A DNA stretch of 64,000 nucleotides from Angelakisella massiliensis. Lineage in GTDB: Bacteria; Bacillota; Clostridia; Oscillospirales; Ruminococcaceae. Numbering within the stretch: the first letter of the stretch is position 1; each line of letters opens with the position of its first letter. Positions 15,791 to 24,023 of the stretch are shown in pieces. Below the pieces are notes generated by a model. It did no database searches, was not told where the DNA came from, and worked only from the letters and a program-made list of their open reading frames with translations. The stretch covers positions 744,046 to 808,045 of the forward strand of contig NZ_LT629945.1 in the NCBI RefSeq assembly GCF_900104675.1, given 5' to 3'. The translations under genes were made by a program, and so were the position numbers.

Positions 15791-17239
15791 ATGAAAGTAA
15801 GCAAGGAAACCGCTATTGCGGAACTGAAAAAAATCGTGGGCGAAGATCGCGTTATCACCGATCCCGAAGTGCTCAAAAACGCGGATGTCCTCAACCGCAG
15901 CTATGCCAAGGCCTTTGGCGTATATGCCACTCCTCCCGCCCTGTGCGTGGTCAACGCCAAGGATACAGAGGAAGTTTCCAAGGTCCTCAGCTACTGCAAT
16001 GACCAGCTCATCAGCGTCATCCCCCGCACCGGCGCTTCCGGCGGCGAGGCTCTGCTGGAAACCGTCAACGATACCACCGTTTTCCTGGATGGTTCTCTGA
16101 TGAACGGTATCCTGAAGATCGATGAGGACAACATGATGGTCACCGCCCGCTGCGGCACCCCCCTGCGGGTCATTGAGGAGACTGTCAACAGCAAGGGCTA
16201 CACCACCGGACACGCTCCCCAGTCCCTGCCCATGGCGGACATCGGCGGCCTGGTTGCCACCCGCAGCATCGGTCAGTTCTCCACCTATTACGGCGGCATC
16301 GAGGATCTGATCTGCGGCATGGAAGGCGTCCTGCCCAACGGCCATATCTTCCGCATCCGCAATGTCCCCCGCCGTTCCTCCGGTCCCGACCTGCGTCACA
16401 TCCTCATGGGCTCCGAGGGCGGCCTGGGCTTCATCACTGAAGTGACCATGAAGCTGTTCCCCTATCATCCCGAGGACAGATGGTACGGCGGCTACAAGAT
16501 GAAGAATATGCACGAGGGCTTCAAGGCTCTGCGGGCCATCATCACTGCCGGATACAAGCCTTCCGTCGTTCGTCTGTATGACAAGACCGATATGGACTAC
16601 AACTTCGGCAGCGTACAGATGGAGGACGAGGAAGCATTCATGTTCTTTGTCTGCGAGGGACCCGCAGGCGTTGTCAAGGCTACCGGCGACGCCATCCATG
16701 AAATCGCTCTGGCCCATGGCGGCAACTACATCGGCACCGAAGCGGTCAAGCACTGGATGATCCACCGCAACGATCTGTGCAATTCCTACAGCGGCGATCA
16801 GCGGTATGTGAAATTCCGTGAGACCCAGACCATGTATTCCACCACAGAGATCTCTGCCAGCTGGACCGATATCGTCAAGATCTATGACGACGTTATCGCC
16901 AATGTGCCCCAGAAGTGCGAGCACCTGGTCATGCTGGGCGGACACGTCTCCCACAGCTACATAAACGGCACCAACATTTACTTTGTCTACCGCATCAAGA
17001 TGCCCAATCCGGAAGAGGCGGATGCCATCCATACCCAGGTGGTCCATGCCATCTGCGAGGAAGTGCTCAAATATGAGACCGGCGGCTGCGTCCATCATCA
17101 CGGCATGGGCAAGCGCCGTGTCCAGATGGCTCCCAAGGAGCACGGCACCTCTTATGAGCTGATGAAGATCATGAAGAAGGCTTATGACCCCAACGGCATC
17201 ATGAATCCCGGCGTTCTGGTGATGCAGGAGGAGAAATAA
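15791..17239 (+). CDS. FAD-binding oxidase resembling alkyl-DHAP synthase (AgpS type), copy 2
   Basis: A 482-residue paralogue of the flavoenzyme at 2086-3510. It has the FAD-binding segments PRTGASGGEALL and GSEGGLGFITEVTMKLF, a VVRLYDKTD segment that aligns with the substrate-contact arginine region of AgpS, and the triple histidine HHHGMGKRR at residues 435-443, followed by AYDPNGIMNPG. The start is ATG 15791, 8 nt after AAAGGAGGAA; the frame is open farther up without a ribosome site. It is followed after 1 bp by the tautomerase gene and then by etfBA, which suggests that here the flavin is reoxidised by ETF rather than working in a redox-neutral exchange. Substrate unknown. Confidence 0.8.
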   Translation: MKVSKETAIAELKKIVGEDRVITDPEVLKNADVLNRSYAKAFGVYATPPALCVVNAKDTEEVSKVLSYCNDQLISVIPRTGASGGEALLETVNDTTVFLDGSLMNGILKIDEDNMMVTARCGTPLRVIEETVNSKGYTTGHAPQSLPMADIGGLVATRSIGQFSTYYGGIEDLICGMEGVLPNGHIFRIRNVPRRSSGPDLRHILMGSEGGLGFITEVTMKLFPYHPEDRWYGGYKMKNMHEGFKALRAIITAGYKPSVVRLYDKTDMDYNFGSVQMEDEEAFMFFVCEGPAGVVKATGDAIHEIALAHGGNYIGTEAVKHWMIHRNDLCNSYSGDQRYVKFRETQTMYSTTEISASWTDIVKIYDDVIANVPQKCEHLVMLGGHVSHSYINGTNIYFVYRIKMPNPEEADAIHTQVVHAICEEVLKYETGGCVHHHGMGKRRVQMAPKEHGTSYELMKIMKKAYDPNGIMNPGVLVMQEEK

Positions 17240-17240
17240 A

Positions 17241-17594
17241 ATGCCCTTTCTCGCCATCAAAACCAACAAGGTCCTCACCCCTGAGCAGAAGGAACGGTTG
17301 GCCGACCGCATCGGAGAACTGGTATCCATCATTCCCAACAAGCGCAAGGAGATCCTGATGGTGGATGTGGAGGATGGACACACCATTTATTTCCGTGGTA
17401 CAATAAATCATGATTGCGCGCTGGCCGCTCTCAGCTGCTATCAGGCTGCTCCCTATGAAAAGAACCGGGAGTTTACGGAGAAAATGATGAACGTGATTTC
17501 GGAGGAACTGGGGATCCCGGTACCTGAAATTTACGTCACCATTATGGAAATGCCTGTATGGGGATCGGGCGGCACCCTGAAAAAAGCGCCCTGA
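17241..17594 (+). CDS. MIF / 4-oxalocrotonate-tautomerase superfamily protein
   Basis: A 117-residue protein that begins MPFLAIKTN, so removal of Met exposes the catalytic proline of the tautomerase superfamily. Its length and the ending LGIPVPEIYVTIMEMP match macrophage-migration-inhibitory-factor-like members rather than the 62-residue 4-OT type. These enzymes interconvert keto and enol forms of 2-oxo acids or phenylpyruvate-type compounds and some catalyse related additions. It starts 1 bp after the stop of the flavoenzyme gene and so is tightly coupled to it, implying that it handles that enzyme's keto or enol product. Confidence 0.85.
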   Translation: MPFLAIKTNKVLTPEQKERLADRIGELVSIIPNKRKEILMVDVEDGHTIYFRGTINHDCALAALSCYQAAPYEKNREFTEKMMNVISEELGIPVPEIYVTIMEMPVWGSGGTLKKAP

Positions 17595-17726
17595 CCAGCT
17601 GTAACAGATGGCCCCGGACGCCGGCGTGAAATATCGTCGGCGCCCGGGGTTTTCCTGCAGCGGCGGAGAATGATCCGGCTCGCGCCTGAAACTTCCAAAA
17701 CGCCTCACAGGGAAAGGAGAACAAAA

Positions 17727-18524
17727 ATGAATATCCTTGTTTGTGTCAAGCAGGTGCCTGATACCACGGAGATCAAAATCGACCCTGAGACCAATACGCT
17801 GCTGAGAAACGGGGTACCCAGCATCGCCAATCCCTATGATATCTGCGCCCTGGAACTGGCTGTGCGCTGCAAAAAGGAGCATGGGGCGTCTGTCACTGTG
17901 CTGACCATGGGACCGGAGCAGGCAAAAGCCGTATTAAAGGAGTGTTTGTCCCTGGGGGCGGATCATGCTTATCTGGTCAGCGACCGGCTTTTCGGCGGCT
18001 CCGATACTTTGGCCACCAGCTATATTCTTTCCACCGCCATCCGCAGGCTGGAACAGGAGCATGGCGTCTATGACCTGATCCTGTGCGGCAAACAGGCCAT
18101 CGACGGCGATACCGCTCAGGTGGGGCCGGAAATCGCCGAAGAGCTGGGACGTCCCCAAATCACCTATGCCGCGGATTTGACCCTGGCGGGAGAGGAAATA
18201 CACGTCAAACGGGAAACCGATGATGGTTATGATATCATCGGCGCCAAGCTTCCCGCTTTGGCAACAGTGATCAAGACCAACTTTCCCCCTCTGGTTCCCA
18301 CAATGAAAAGCAAGCTGGCCGCCAACAGGGCCGTTATTCCGGTGATCACTTCCAATGACCTGGAGATCGATCCCGCCCGCTGCGGTCTCAAAGGTTCCCC
18401 CACCAAGGTGCGGAAAACCTTTGTGCCGCCCCGGGGGAAAAAGACGATAAAAATCAGTGGGGAAAATCCTGAAGAAGCCGCCAGGCAGCTGGTGGAGGCG
18501 TTCAGACAGGCCCAGGTATTGTAG
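17727..18524 (+). CDS. etfB: electron transfer flavoprotein beta subunit
   Basis: A 265-residue canonical EtfB. It begins MNILVCVKQVPDT and has GKQAIDGDTAQVGPE at residues 121-135, the loop that holds AMP or the second FAD. The start is ATG 17727 behind GGAAAGGAG; earlier in-frame codons have no ribosome site. It accepts electrons with EtfA from flavin dehydrogenases; in clostridia this class may also bifurcate electrons from NADH. It lies 132 bp after the tautomerase and 16 bp before etfA, in the same transcription direction as the AgpS-like flavoenzyme. Confidence 0.93.
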   Translation: MNILVCVKQVPDTTEIKIDPETNTLLRNGVPSIANPYDICALELAVRCKKEHGASVTVLTMGPEQAKAVLKECLSLGADHAYLVSDRLFGGSDTLATSYILSTAIRRLEQEHGVYDLILCGKQAIDGDTAQVGPEIAEELGRPQITYAADLTLAGEEIHVKRETDDGYDIIGAKLPALATVIKTNFPPLVPTMKSKLAANRAVIPVITSNDLEIDPARCGLKGSPTKVRKTFVPPRGKKTIKISGENPEEAARQLVEAFRQAQVL

Positions 18525-18540
18525 TGGAGGTGGCCCCAAT

Positions 18541-19542
18541 ATGAGTACAATCCATCCGGGAAAAAATATTTTTGTTTTTATTGAAACTGAAAACGGACAG
18601 CCTAAAAATGTAGGCTACGAGCTTCTGGCTCCCGGCCGGACGCTGGCTGAGCAAAGCGGCCAACAGCTGGTTGGGGTGGTCATCGGCTCCCATGTGGAGC
18701 AGTGTGCCCGGGATGCCATTTGCTATGGCGCTGAGCAGGTGATCCTGGTGGATGGGCCTGAATATGAGCCCTATACCACCGACGCCTTTTCCATCGCGCT
18801 GACCAGACTGATTGAAAAATACAGTCCCTCCACCGTTTTGATGGGCGCCACCGGCAACGGGCGGGACCTGGCCCCAAGAATTTCCAGCCGTCTGGGAACG
18901 GGGCTGACTGCCGACTGTACCTCTTTGGAAATCAATGGCGAAACGGGAGAAATGGTTTGGACCCGGCCGGCCTTCGGCGGAAACCTCATGGCTATGATCC
19001 TCTGCCCGGACCATCGTCCTCAAATGGGCACCGTGCGTCCCGGCGTATTCAAAAAACGTCCCTATGATGAAACAGCTGCGGGTGAAATCATCCGGGAAGA
19101 GATTTCCATCGCCCCCGGGGAGAGCCGCACCAGATTGATTGAACGGATCAAAGAAGTTTCGGAAAGCGTGGATCTGGAAGGAGCCGAGATCATTGTCGCT
19201 GCCGGCAGAGGTATCGGCGGGCCCCAGAATATGGGGATCGTTGAGGAGCTGGCGGACGCTCTGGGGGGTACTGTAGCTGTGTCCAGGGCGGTGGTGGACG
19301 CGGGATGGGTCCCCCATGCCTATCAGGTGGGCCAGACAGGAAAAAATGTTTCCCCCAAGCTGTATATTGCCTGCGGTATTTCCGGAGCGATTCAACACAC
19401 CTGCGGCATCAGTGGTGCGGATTATGTTGTGGCCATCAACAAAGATCCTGACGCACCCATTTTTGAACTGGCGGACTGGGGCATCGTGGGAGATCTGTTT
19501 GAAATTCTTCCCGCCCTCACAGCCGCTGTCCGGGAAGGATGA
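18541..19542 (+). CDS. etfA: electron transfer flavoprotein alpha subunit
   Basis: A 333-residue canonical EtfA. The C-terminal FAD domain is intact: AAGRGIGGPQN, VSRAVVDAGWVPHAYQVGQTG, ACGISGAIQH and NKDPDAPIFELADWGIVGD. The start is ATG 18541 behind GGAGGTG; the open frame above it belongs to the end of etfB. It forms a heterodimer with the EtfB encoded just upstream and is the last gene of the kinase operon. This is the second ETF in 10 kb; compared with the first it keeps every family motif, so the two probably serve different dehydrogenases. Confidence 0.93.
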   Translation: MSTIHPGKNIFVFIETENGQPKNVGYELLAPGRTLAEQSGQQLVGVVIGSHVEQCARDAICYGAEQVILVDGPEYEPYTTDAFSIALTRLIEKYSPSTVLMGATGNGRDLAPRISSRLGTGLTADCTSLEINGETGEMVWTRPAFGGNLMAMILCPDHRPQMGTVRPGVFKKRPYDETAAGEIIREEISIAPGESRTRLIERIKEVSESVDLEGAEIIVAAGRGIGGPQNMGIVEELADALGGTVAVSRAVVDAGWVPHAYQVGQTGKNVSPKLYIACGISGAIQHTCGISGADYVVAINKDPDAPIFELADWGIVGDLFEILPALTAAVREG

Positions 19543-19911
19543 CAGCCGCCGGGGAGAGAAGGCTCCCAGGAAAACCCACGGTTTTCTTCTTGAGAGCATA
19601 TCCTGAAAACGGTGTATCTGAACCATTTCGTTCTTTCTGCGGATAAAGAGCGGCAAAGCTTTGAAAGAATATTTCCCAGGAAATTTCTGTAAGAATTTTG
19701 TGCTTCCATACTGCCCGGTGTTTTTCATCTGAAAACATCCCTCCAGGGATTTTGTGAGGTAAACGGCAGCCGCATACAGATACCTTGTCACCTTTTACCG
19801 GCCAATGCTTTCCTTCCAAATTCAATGAAACTGAATAACATAACAACGGCCCCATCTTGAATGTATGGGGCCGTTGTCTGTCAAAAAAGGATTGCAAAAA
19901 TAAAATACAAA

Positions 19912-20040
19912 CCCATATTTTTATACCACAACTCATGCCTGCTGAGTCCAGAAACCGGGATATCGCAGCTGGTTCATCCGCAGCCATGCAGCGTATCCAG
20001 GAGGACCAAGTCCTCTGGAAATGTACCCAACCTTACAGAC
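19912..20040. repeat. degraded copy of the 149-bp structured repeat (family A)
   Basis: It shares the order of landmarks with the tandem array at 23.4 kb: TTTTTATACCAC, GAAACCGGGATATCGC, GCTGGTT, GCGTATCCAG and TCCTCTGGAA. Most stems are broken by mutations. Confidence 0.65.
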
Positions 20041-20078
20041 AATCAGGCCCCCATGCTGAGCACACGGGGGCCTGATTT
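20041..20078 (+). terminator. terminator-like hairpin after etfA
   Basis: AATCAGGCCCCC pairs with GGGGGCCTGATT and is followed by TATTGC. The stem is nearly symmetrical and could end transcription from both the etfA side and the EpsG side. Confidence 0.6.
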
Positions 20079-20115
20079 ATTGCTTATAATTTCTCATCTT
20101 ACAGCATCCGGCCGC

Positions 20116-21372
20116 TCAGGAGCCCTGAACCGTAATCTCATCACTCTCAAGGGGAATCTGCTGGTCCGCCAAATCATCTGCTGTTCGAATATCGCTGAAC
20201 AGATAATCGTCATTGCTCACCGCTTTTTCCTTTTCAAAAATGCTGATATAAGGATAGGCCTTGTGGAAGCCACGGACATAAGCAAAGGAAAAATACAACA
20301 GTGACAGCAGCACCGCGGTTACCAGCGCCCAATTGCGGTAGAACTTCTGCTCCTTTACCTGAGCCATCTGCTTTCTGGCAGTATGCTTGTCTTTTTTATT
20401 CAGTTCCTCCTGGTTCAGCGAATCCACCTGGAAGGTATCCACCATTTCGGGCACCACCAGCATGATCAGCGGGAAGAAATAAACCGACAGCCGCTCCAGA
20501 ATAAACATCCGGGTGATGAAAATATACAAAATAAAGGTAAAGAGGGAGGAATAGATCAGAATACTGCTTCTGGGGTCCCTTTTTAACAGCCGGTTGGCAA
20601 ACAGCGCCACACACAGGAAATAGATCGCCGGCACCACTACATAGGAAAGGCCGTTGGCAGTGGCGTAAATGCTGTCCAGATACATGGCATATTGAGGGAA
20701 GATATAGGTAGTGACAAACTCAATCAGAGGCTGGTATGCCACATAACCGATGAGGGTAGCAGCGGCGTAAGCTCCCACCAGATACCAGTTAAAGGGAAGG
20801 TTCAGCAGGAAGTAGCAGGGAATCATCACCAAAGCGCTGGTGTGGAAGCCTGCCGCCACCAGCACCAGCAGCAAATAAGGAATGAACTTTTTCCGGCGGA
20901 GCAGACCATATCCGGCAAAAAGAATAAATGCTGCCATGGACTGCCGCAGCAGATTCATACTGTGAGGGAAAAACTGCATCGTCACATACAGAAGCAGACT
21001 GAGCCATTTGTTGCAGGACCAGCGGTAAACCACCCACAGCACCAGGGCGGTCATGATCAGATTGCAAACCAGCAGCAAAATGTGATAGCTGCCGCCCACC
21101 ATGGCCACCAGCCGGTTGAGGATGGCAAACAAGGGATAACTGGCTCCATATTCCAGCACCTCTTTCCACCCGGGAAGGGCAGCGATATCCTCAAAAATAG
21201 TCTGATAACTGAAATAGTCAAAGCCTATGGAATACCGCAAAGTAGCAATAGCCACAAAAGCTGCCCCGGAAATCAGCAGATAGGTCCATTCCATTTTTTT
21301 GCCGCCCAAATGGTCGCACAAAAACCAACCGCCGCCGATGAGAAAGGCAATCAGCAATAAATATACCATCAT
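20116..21372 (-). CDS. EpsG-family membrane protein
   Basis: A 418-residue polytopic protein with about ten hydrophobic segments. The early region with YSIGFDYFSYQTIF and the following GASYPLFAILNRL segment match EpsG/Wzy-like proteins, which polymerise or help assemble extracellular polysaccharide. The last roughly 100 residues are a charged cytoplasmic stretch, one more membrane segment and an acidic tail. The start is placed at ATG 21372 (or 21369), because the upstream open frame has no membrane or protein character; the ribosome site (GAGGCG) is weak. No other polysaccharide gene is adjacent, so the gene stands alone. Confidence 0.72.
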   Translation of the reverse strand: MMVYLLLIAFLIGGGWFLCDHLGGKKMEWTYLLISGAAFVAIATLRYSIGFDYFSYQTIFEDIAALPGWKEVLEYGASYPLFAILNRLVAMVGGSYHILLLVCNLIMTALVLWVVYRWSCNKWLSLLLYVTMQFFPHSMNLLRQSMAAFILFAGYGLLRRKKFIPYLLLVLVAAGFHTSALVMIPCYFLLNLPFNWYLVGAYAAATLIGYVAYQPLIEFVTTYIFPQYAMYLDSIYATANGLSYVVVPAIYFLCVALFANRLLKRDPRSSILIYSSLFTFILYIFITRMFILERLSVYFFPLIMLVVPEMVDTFQVDSLNQEELNKKDKHTARKQMAQVKEQKFYRNWALVTAVLLSLLYFSFAYVRGFHKAYPYISIFEKEKAVSNDDYLFSDIRTADDLADQQIPLESDEITVQGS

Positions 21373-21571
21373 TTTATACAGCGCCTCGCTTCCTGTTTTG
21401 TGAGAAAAAGTTTTCGCTCTCCTGACAGACCTGCCTGAACAGTCCTCCCTCACCATGGAACAGCAGGGAGAAAATCCTGTTCCCAGCGCTTTCATTTTAT
21501 AAAAGCGAAAACTTTACAGGCAAAAATCCGCCCTGGGCAGAAGCCGTTCATTATGGAGATCGTCTGTTTGA

Positions 21572-21811
21572 TCAGTCCTCCAAATCCTCCAGAACCAGCA
21601 GATCCCGGTGACTTCGGAAAGACTCTGCTTCCTGCCCCTCCAGATCCCGCCTGATGAGGGAAACGATATAGCTATTCACACTTTTCCCCTGACGCTGCGC
21701 CGCCTCCATGATCCGTTCCTTTTCCCCTTTGGGCACCTTGATCTCAATGCGATCATAGGTCCGGGCATTATATCGGGCGGTAGCTCGCTTCTGGGCTTCT
21801 GAATATGCCAT
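21572..21811 (-). CDS. ribbon-helix-helix protein, antitoxin-like
   Basis: A 79-residue protein. The segment YDRIEIKVPKGEKERIMEAAQRQGKSVNSYIVSLIRRDLE is a ribbon-helix-helix DNA-binding pattern: a beta strand followed by two helices, with the KSVNSYI turn. The C-terminal acidic tail (VLEDLED) may bind a partner. It begins at ATG 21811, 7 nt after GGAGGC. Such proteins are often antitoxins, but no toxin-sized gene follows it on the same strand, so an orphan regulator is equally likely. Confidence 0.72.
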   Translation of the reverse strand: MAYSEAQKRATARYNARTYDRIEIKVPKGEKERIMEAAQRQGKSVNSYIVSLIRRDLEGQEAESFRSHRDLLVLEDLED

Positions 21812-22257
21812 CACAACAGCCTCCCATTTCCGGTCATTTCAGAGCATAACCAGAGTTAGTATAACATACAACATCGAAAAAAGCATGAACAAATATCATA
21901 TTTCTGCTTCGGATACCTGTTTTTATTGAATTTTTACTGGAGATACGGCAAAAAATGAGCGAAAAATCGCTGTTTAGCACTCTCGTGTACAGAGTGCTAA
22001 AATTAACATTTTATTCATCATTCTTACCTTGTTTTTTAACAACACAGAACTATAATCAAAATTGTTCAAAGGAACAAAAGATCCTCCGGAAAAACCGAAG
22101 GAATCACTTCAAGGAAGGTGAATCGGATGTGCTGAACAGCAGTTACCTCGTCAGCACTGAATGTACGACGATCAGAAAATAAATTCTCTGCCCACTCTTC
22201 CCCCGCCAGGAGGGGACAGGGTCCTTGGAAAACAAAATTCTTTCAGGCGGTGGAGAA
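21812..22257. other. promoter and leader region of hsp20
   Basis: An AT-rich divergent stretch. It contains the CIRCE operator and then a leader of roughly 250 nt; near its end, 22200-22220, C-rich and G-rich tracts can pair across the AGGAGG sequence. No coding gene is supported. Confidence 0.6.
21974..22000. promoter_or_regulatory. CIRCE operator (HrcA binding site)
   Basis: TTAGCACTC, nine bases, GAGTGCTAA: an exact match to the CIRCE consensus. HrcA, whose gene is not in the window, represses from this element and releases upon heat stress. It lies about 257 bp before the small heat-shock gene, the only downstream gene. Confidence 0.95.
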
Positions 22258-22701
22258 ATGGAGTTTATGATGTTTGGTCTTATGCCTTTTGAAAACAGTA
22301 ATGATAGTTTCCGTGATATGTTCCGTACCCTGGACCGCATGGAGCGTGGCTTCTTCGGCAACAACGACAGCAACGTCTGCCAGTTCCGTACCGATATCCA
22401 GGATGAAGGGGACCACTACCTGCTGGAGGCTGAGCTGCCCGGCTTCAATAAAGAAGATATTTCCATCCAGGTCAGCGGCGGTTTCCTGACAGTTTCTGCT
22501 CAGCACAAGGAGGAGCAGAATGTAAAGGAGAAGAATTATGTCCGCAAGGAGCGGAGATTCGGCAGCTACTCCAGAAGCTTTGATATCAGCGGCATTGACA
22601 GCGCCGGCATCAAAGCCGCTTACCAGGATGGTATCCTGAATCTGACCCTGCCTAAAGCCAAAAAGGAGCTTCCCGCTACGCAGACCATTGCCATTGAGTA
22701 A
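22258..22701 (+). CDS. Hsp20 / alpha-crystallin small heat-shock protein
   Basis: A 147-residue small heat-shock protein. The alpha-crystallin domain runs from FRTDIQDEGDHYLLEAELPGF to GILNLTLPKAK, the latter being the conserved G-I-L-N-L-T-L-P ending. It forms oligomers that hold unfolding proteins. The start is uncertain: ATG 22258 has a closely spaced GGAG; TTG 22225 lies 9 nt after AGGAGGGG; ATG 22267 or 22270 is also possible. The CIRCE element upstream fits heat-shock control. A strong terminator follows at 22775. Confidence 0.92.
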   Translation: MEFMMFGLMPFENSNDSFRDMFRTLDRMERGFFGNNDSNVCQFRTDIQDEGDHYLLEAELPGFNKEDISIQVSGGFLTVSAQHKEEQNVKEKNYVRKERRFGSYSRSFDISGIDSAGIKAAYQDGILNLTLPKAKKELPATQTIAIE

Positions 22702-22774
22702 GGAAAAAAGGCCCCCGGAACTTTAAAAGGGGGCCGCCAATAACGGAACATCCTTTTCCTCCCTCCCTATATAA

Positions 22775-22817
22775 ATCCTCCCGCTGTGCGCTCAAACGGC
22801 AGCGGGGGGATTTTTTT
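22775..22817 (+). terminator. intrinsic terminator after hsp20
   Basis: CCCGCTG pairs with CAGCGGG and is followed by a run of seven T. A GGCCCCC/GGGGGCC hairpin without a T run (about 22710-22736) precedes it. Confidence 0.75.
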
Positions 22818-23370
22818 GATCCACGGGCAAAAATCCCAAAGGGGCTTGCCGCTCGCTGTCCTGCAGCCACTTTTTTAGGAAAGAAAGTCCCCGCCTTGTC
22901 AGAAAACAGCTGCCATTTTGAACTCACTGGTTCCGGGTAAATCATCCCCCATGGGTTTTCTTCCATGAGCAAGGCGCCAAACGTATTCTTTGCATCGGTT
23001 CCCCATCTCAGGGGTACAAGGAGCATCCGCCGGCAAATCCTTCATGGCTTTTCTCCGGCATAAATCATGGATTTTTATTCCTGCCATCCCAATCAGAAAA
23101 GCACGGCTTCTGGCCGGGCAAAAGAAATTATGGAATACCGGATGCAGATCCTCCCGGACCAAGAGAGCAGATGCAGATAAAAGAAAAAGATTCAGAGCGC
23201 CTGTGCTCCAAATCTTTGACAGTATCTCATTGAAGGATACCTGTTTTTTCCAATTATACGTCTGATTTTCCAGACATACTCAAAGGCCCGAGGGATTACC
23301 CCTCCGGCCTCAGACTGTAGAAAAACCTAGTTGAAGGAACAAATGAACTTCAAAATCATAAAAATCAGGA

Positions 23371-23967
23371 CATGTGCCTGATTTTTATACCACGACCCGC
23401 GCCCACTGGGGCGCGAAACCGGGGGTATCGCCGCTGGTTTCATCAGGAACCTGCGGCGTATCCAGGGGGACTGGGTCCCCCTGGAAGTGTGCCGAACCCC
23501 TTCGGCACACTCAGACGGACATGTGCCTGATTTTTATACCACGACCCGCGCCCACTGGGGCGCGAAACCGGGGGTATCGCCGCTGGTTTCATCAGAAACC
23601 TGCGGCGTATCCAGGGGGACTGGGTCCCCCTGGAAGTGTGCCGAACCCCTTCGGCACACTCAGACGGACATGTGCCTGATTTTTATACCACGACCCGCGC
23701 CCACTGGGGCGCGAAACCGGGGGTATCGCCGCTGGTTTCATCAGAAACCTGCGGCGTATCCAGGGGGACTGGGTCCCCCTGGAAGTGTGCCGAACCCCTT
23801 CGGCACACTCAGACGGACATGTGCCTGATTTTTATACCACGACCCGCGCCCACCGGGGCGCGAAACCGGGGGTATCGAAGCTGGTTTCATCAGGAACCAG
23901 CTTCGTATCCAGGGGGTACCCAATACCCCCTGGAAGCGTGTCGAACTTTTTCGACACGCTCAGGCCG
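23371..23967. repeat. four tandem copies of a 149-bp multi-hairpin repeat (family A)
   Basis: Units start at 23371, 23520, 23669 and 23818, a constant period of 149 bp. The first three are almost identical. Each unit has four stems in order: CGCGCCC/GGGGCGCG; CGCCGC-GGTTT/AAACC-GCGGCG; CCAGGGGGAC/GTCCCCCTGG; GTGTGCCGAA/TTCGGCACAC. The fourth unit differs by paired changes that keep the stems: CGAAGCTGGTT/AACCAGCTTCG, CCAGGGGGTA/TACCCCCTGG and GCGTGTCGAA/TTCGACACGC. The period is not a multiple of three and the units have no coding signal. Function unknown. Confidence 0.93.
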
Positions 23968-24023
23968 GAGGGATTTACTCCTCCGGCCTTTGCTTTATCA
24001 CTTAGTTTTCAAAAGGGATTTGC

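Larger units (their letters stand above)
19543..20115. other. convergent intergenic region with a degraded repeat
   Basis: No gene. It lies between the ends of etfA and the EpsG-like gene and contains a hairpin at 19845-19875 (AACGGCCCCAT with ATGGGGCCGTT), a degraded copy of the 149-bp repeat family (about 19912-20040) and a terminator-like stem at 20041-20078. Confidence 0.6.
22702..24023. other. convergent intergenic region holding the tandem 149-bp array
   Basis: No gene is supported. It contains the hsp20 terminator, about 450 bp with nothing recognisable (22830-23280), a GGCC-rich hairpin at 23283-23309, the tandem array (23371-23967) and a further hairpin (GGCCGGAGG with CCTCCGGCC) at about 23964-23991. 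Long open frames across the array are produced by the repeats themselves. Confidence 0.6.

Noticed and set aside
21572-21811. Complete toxin-antitoxin pair around the ribbon-helix-helix gene
   Set aside because: No adjacent toxin-sized gene with a ribosome site on the same strand.
23371-23967. Possible CRISPR array
   Set aside because: Units are 149 bp, contiguous, and have no variable spacers; no cas gene is in the window.
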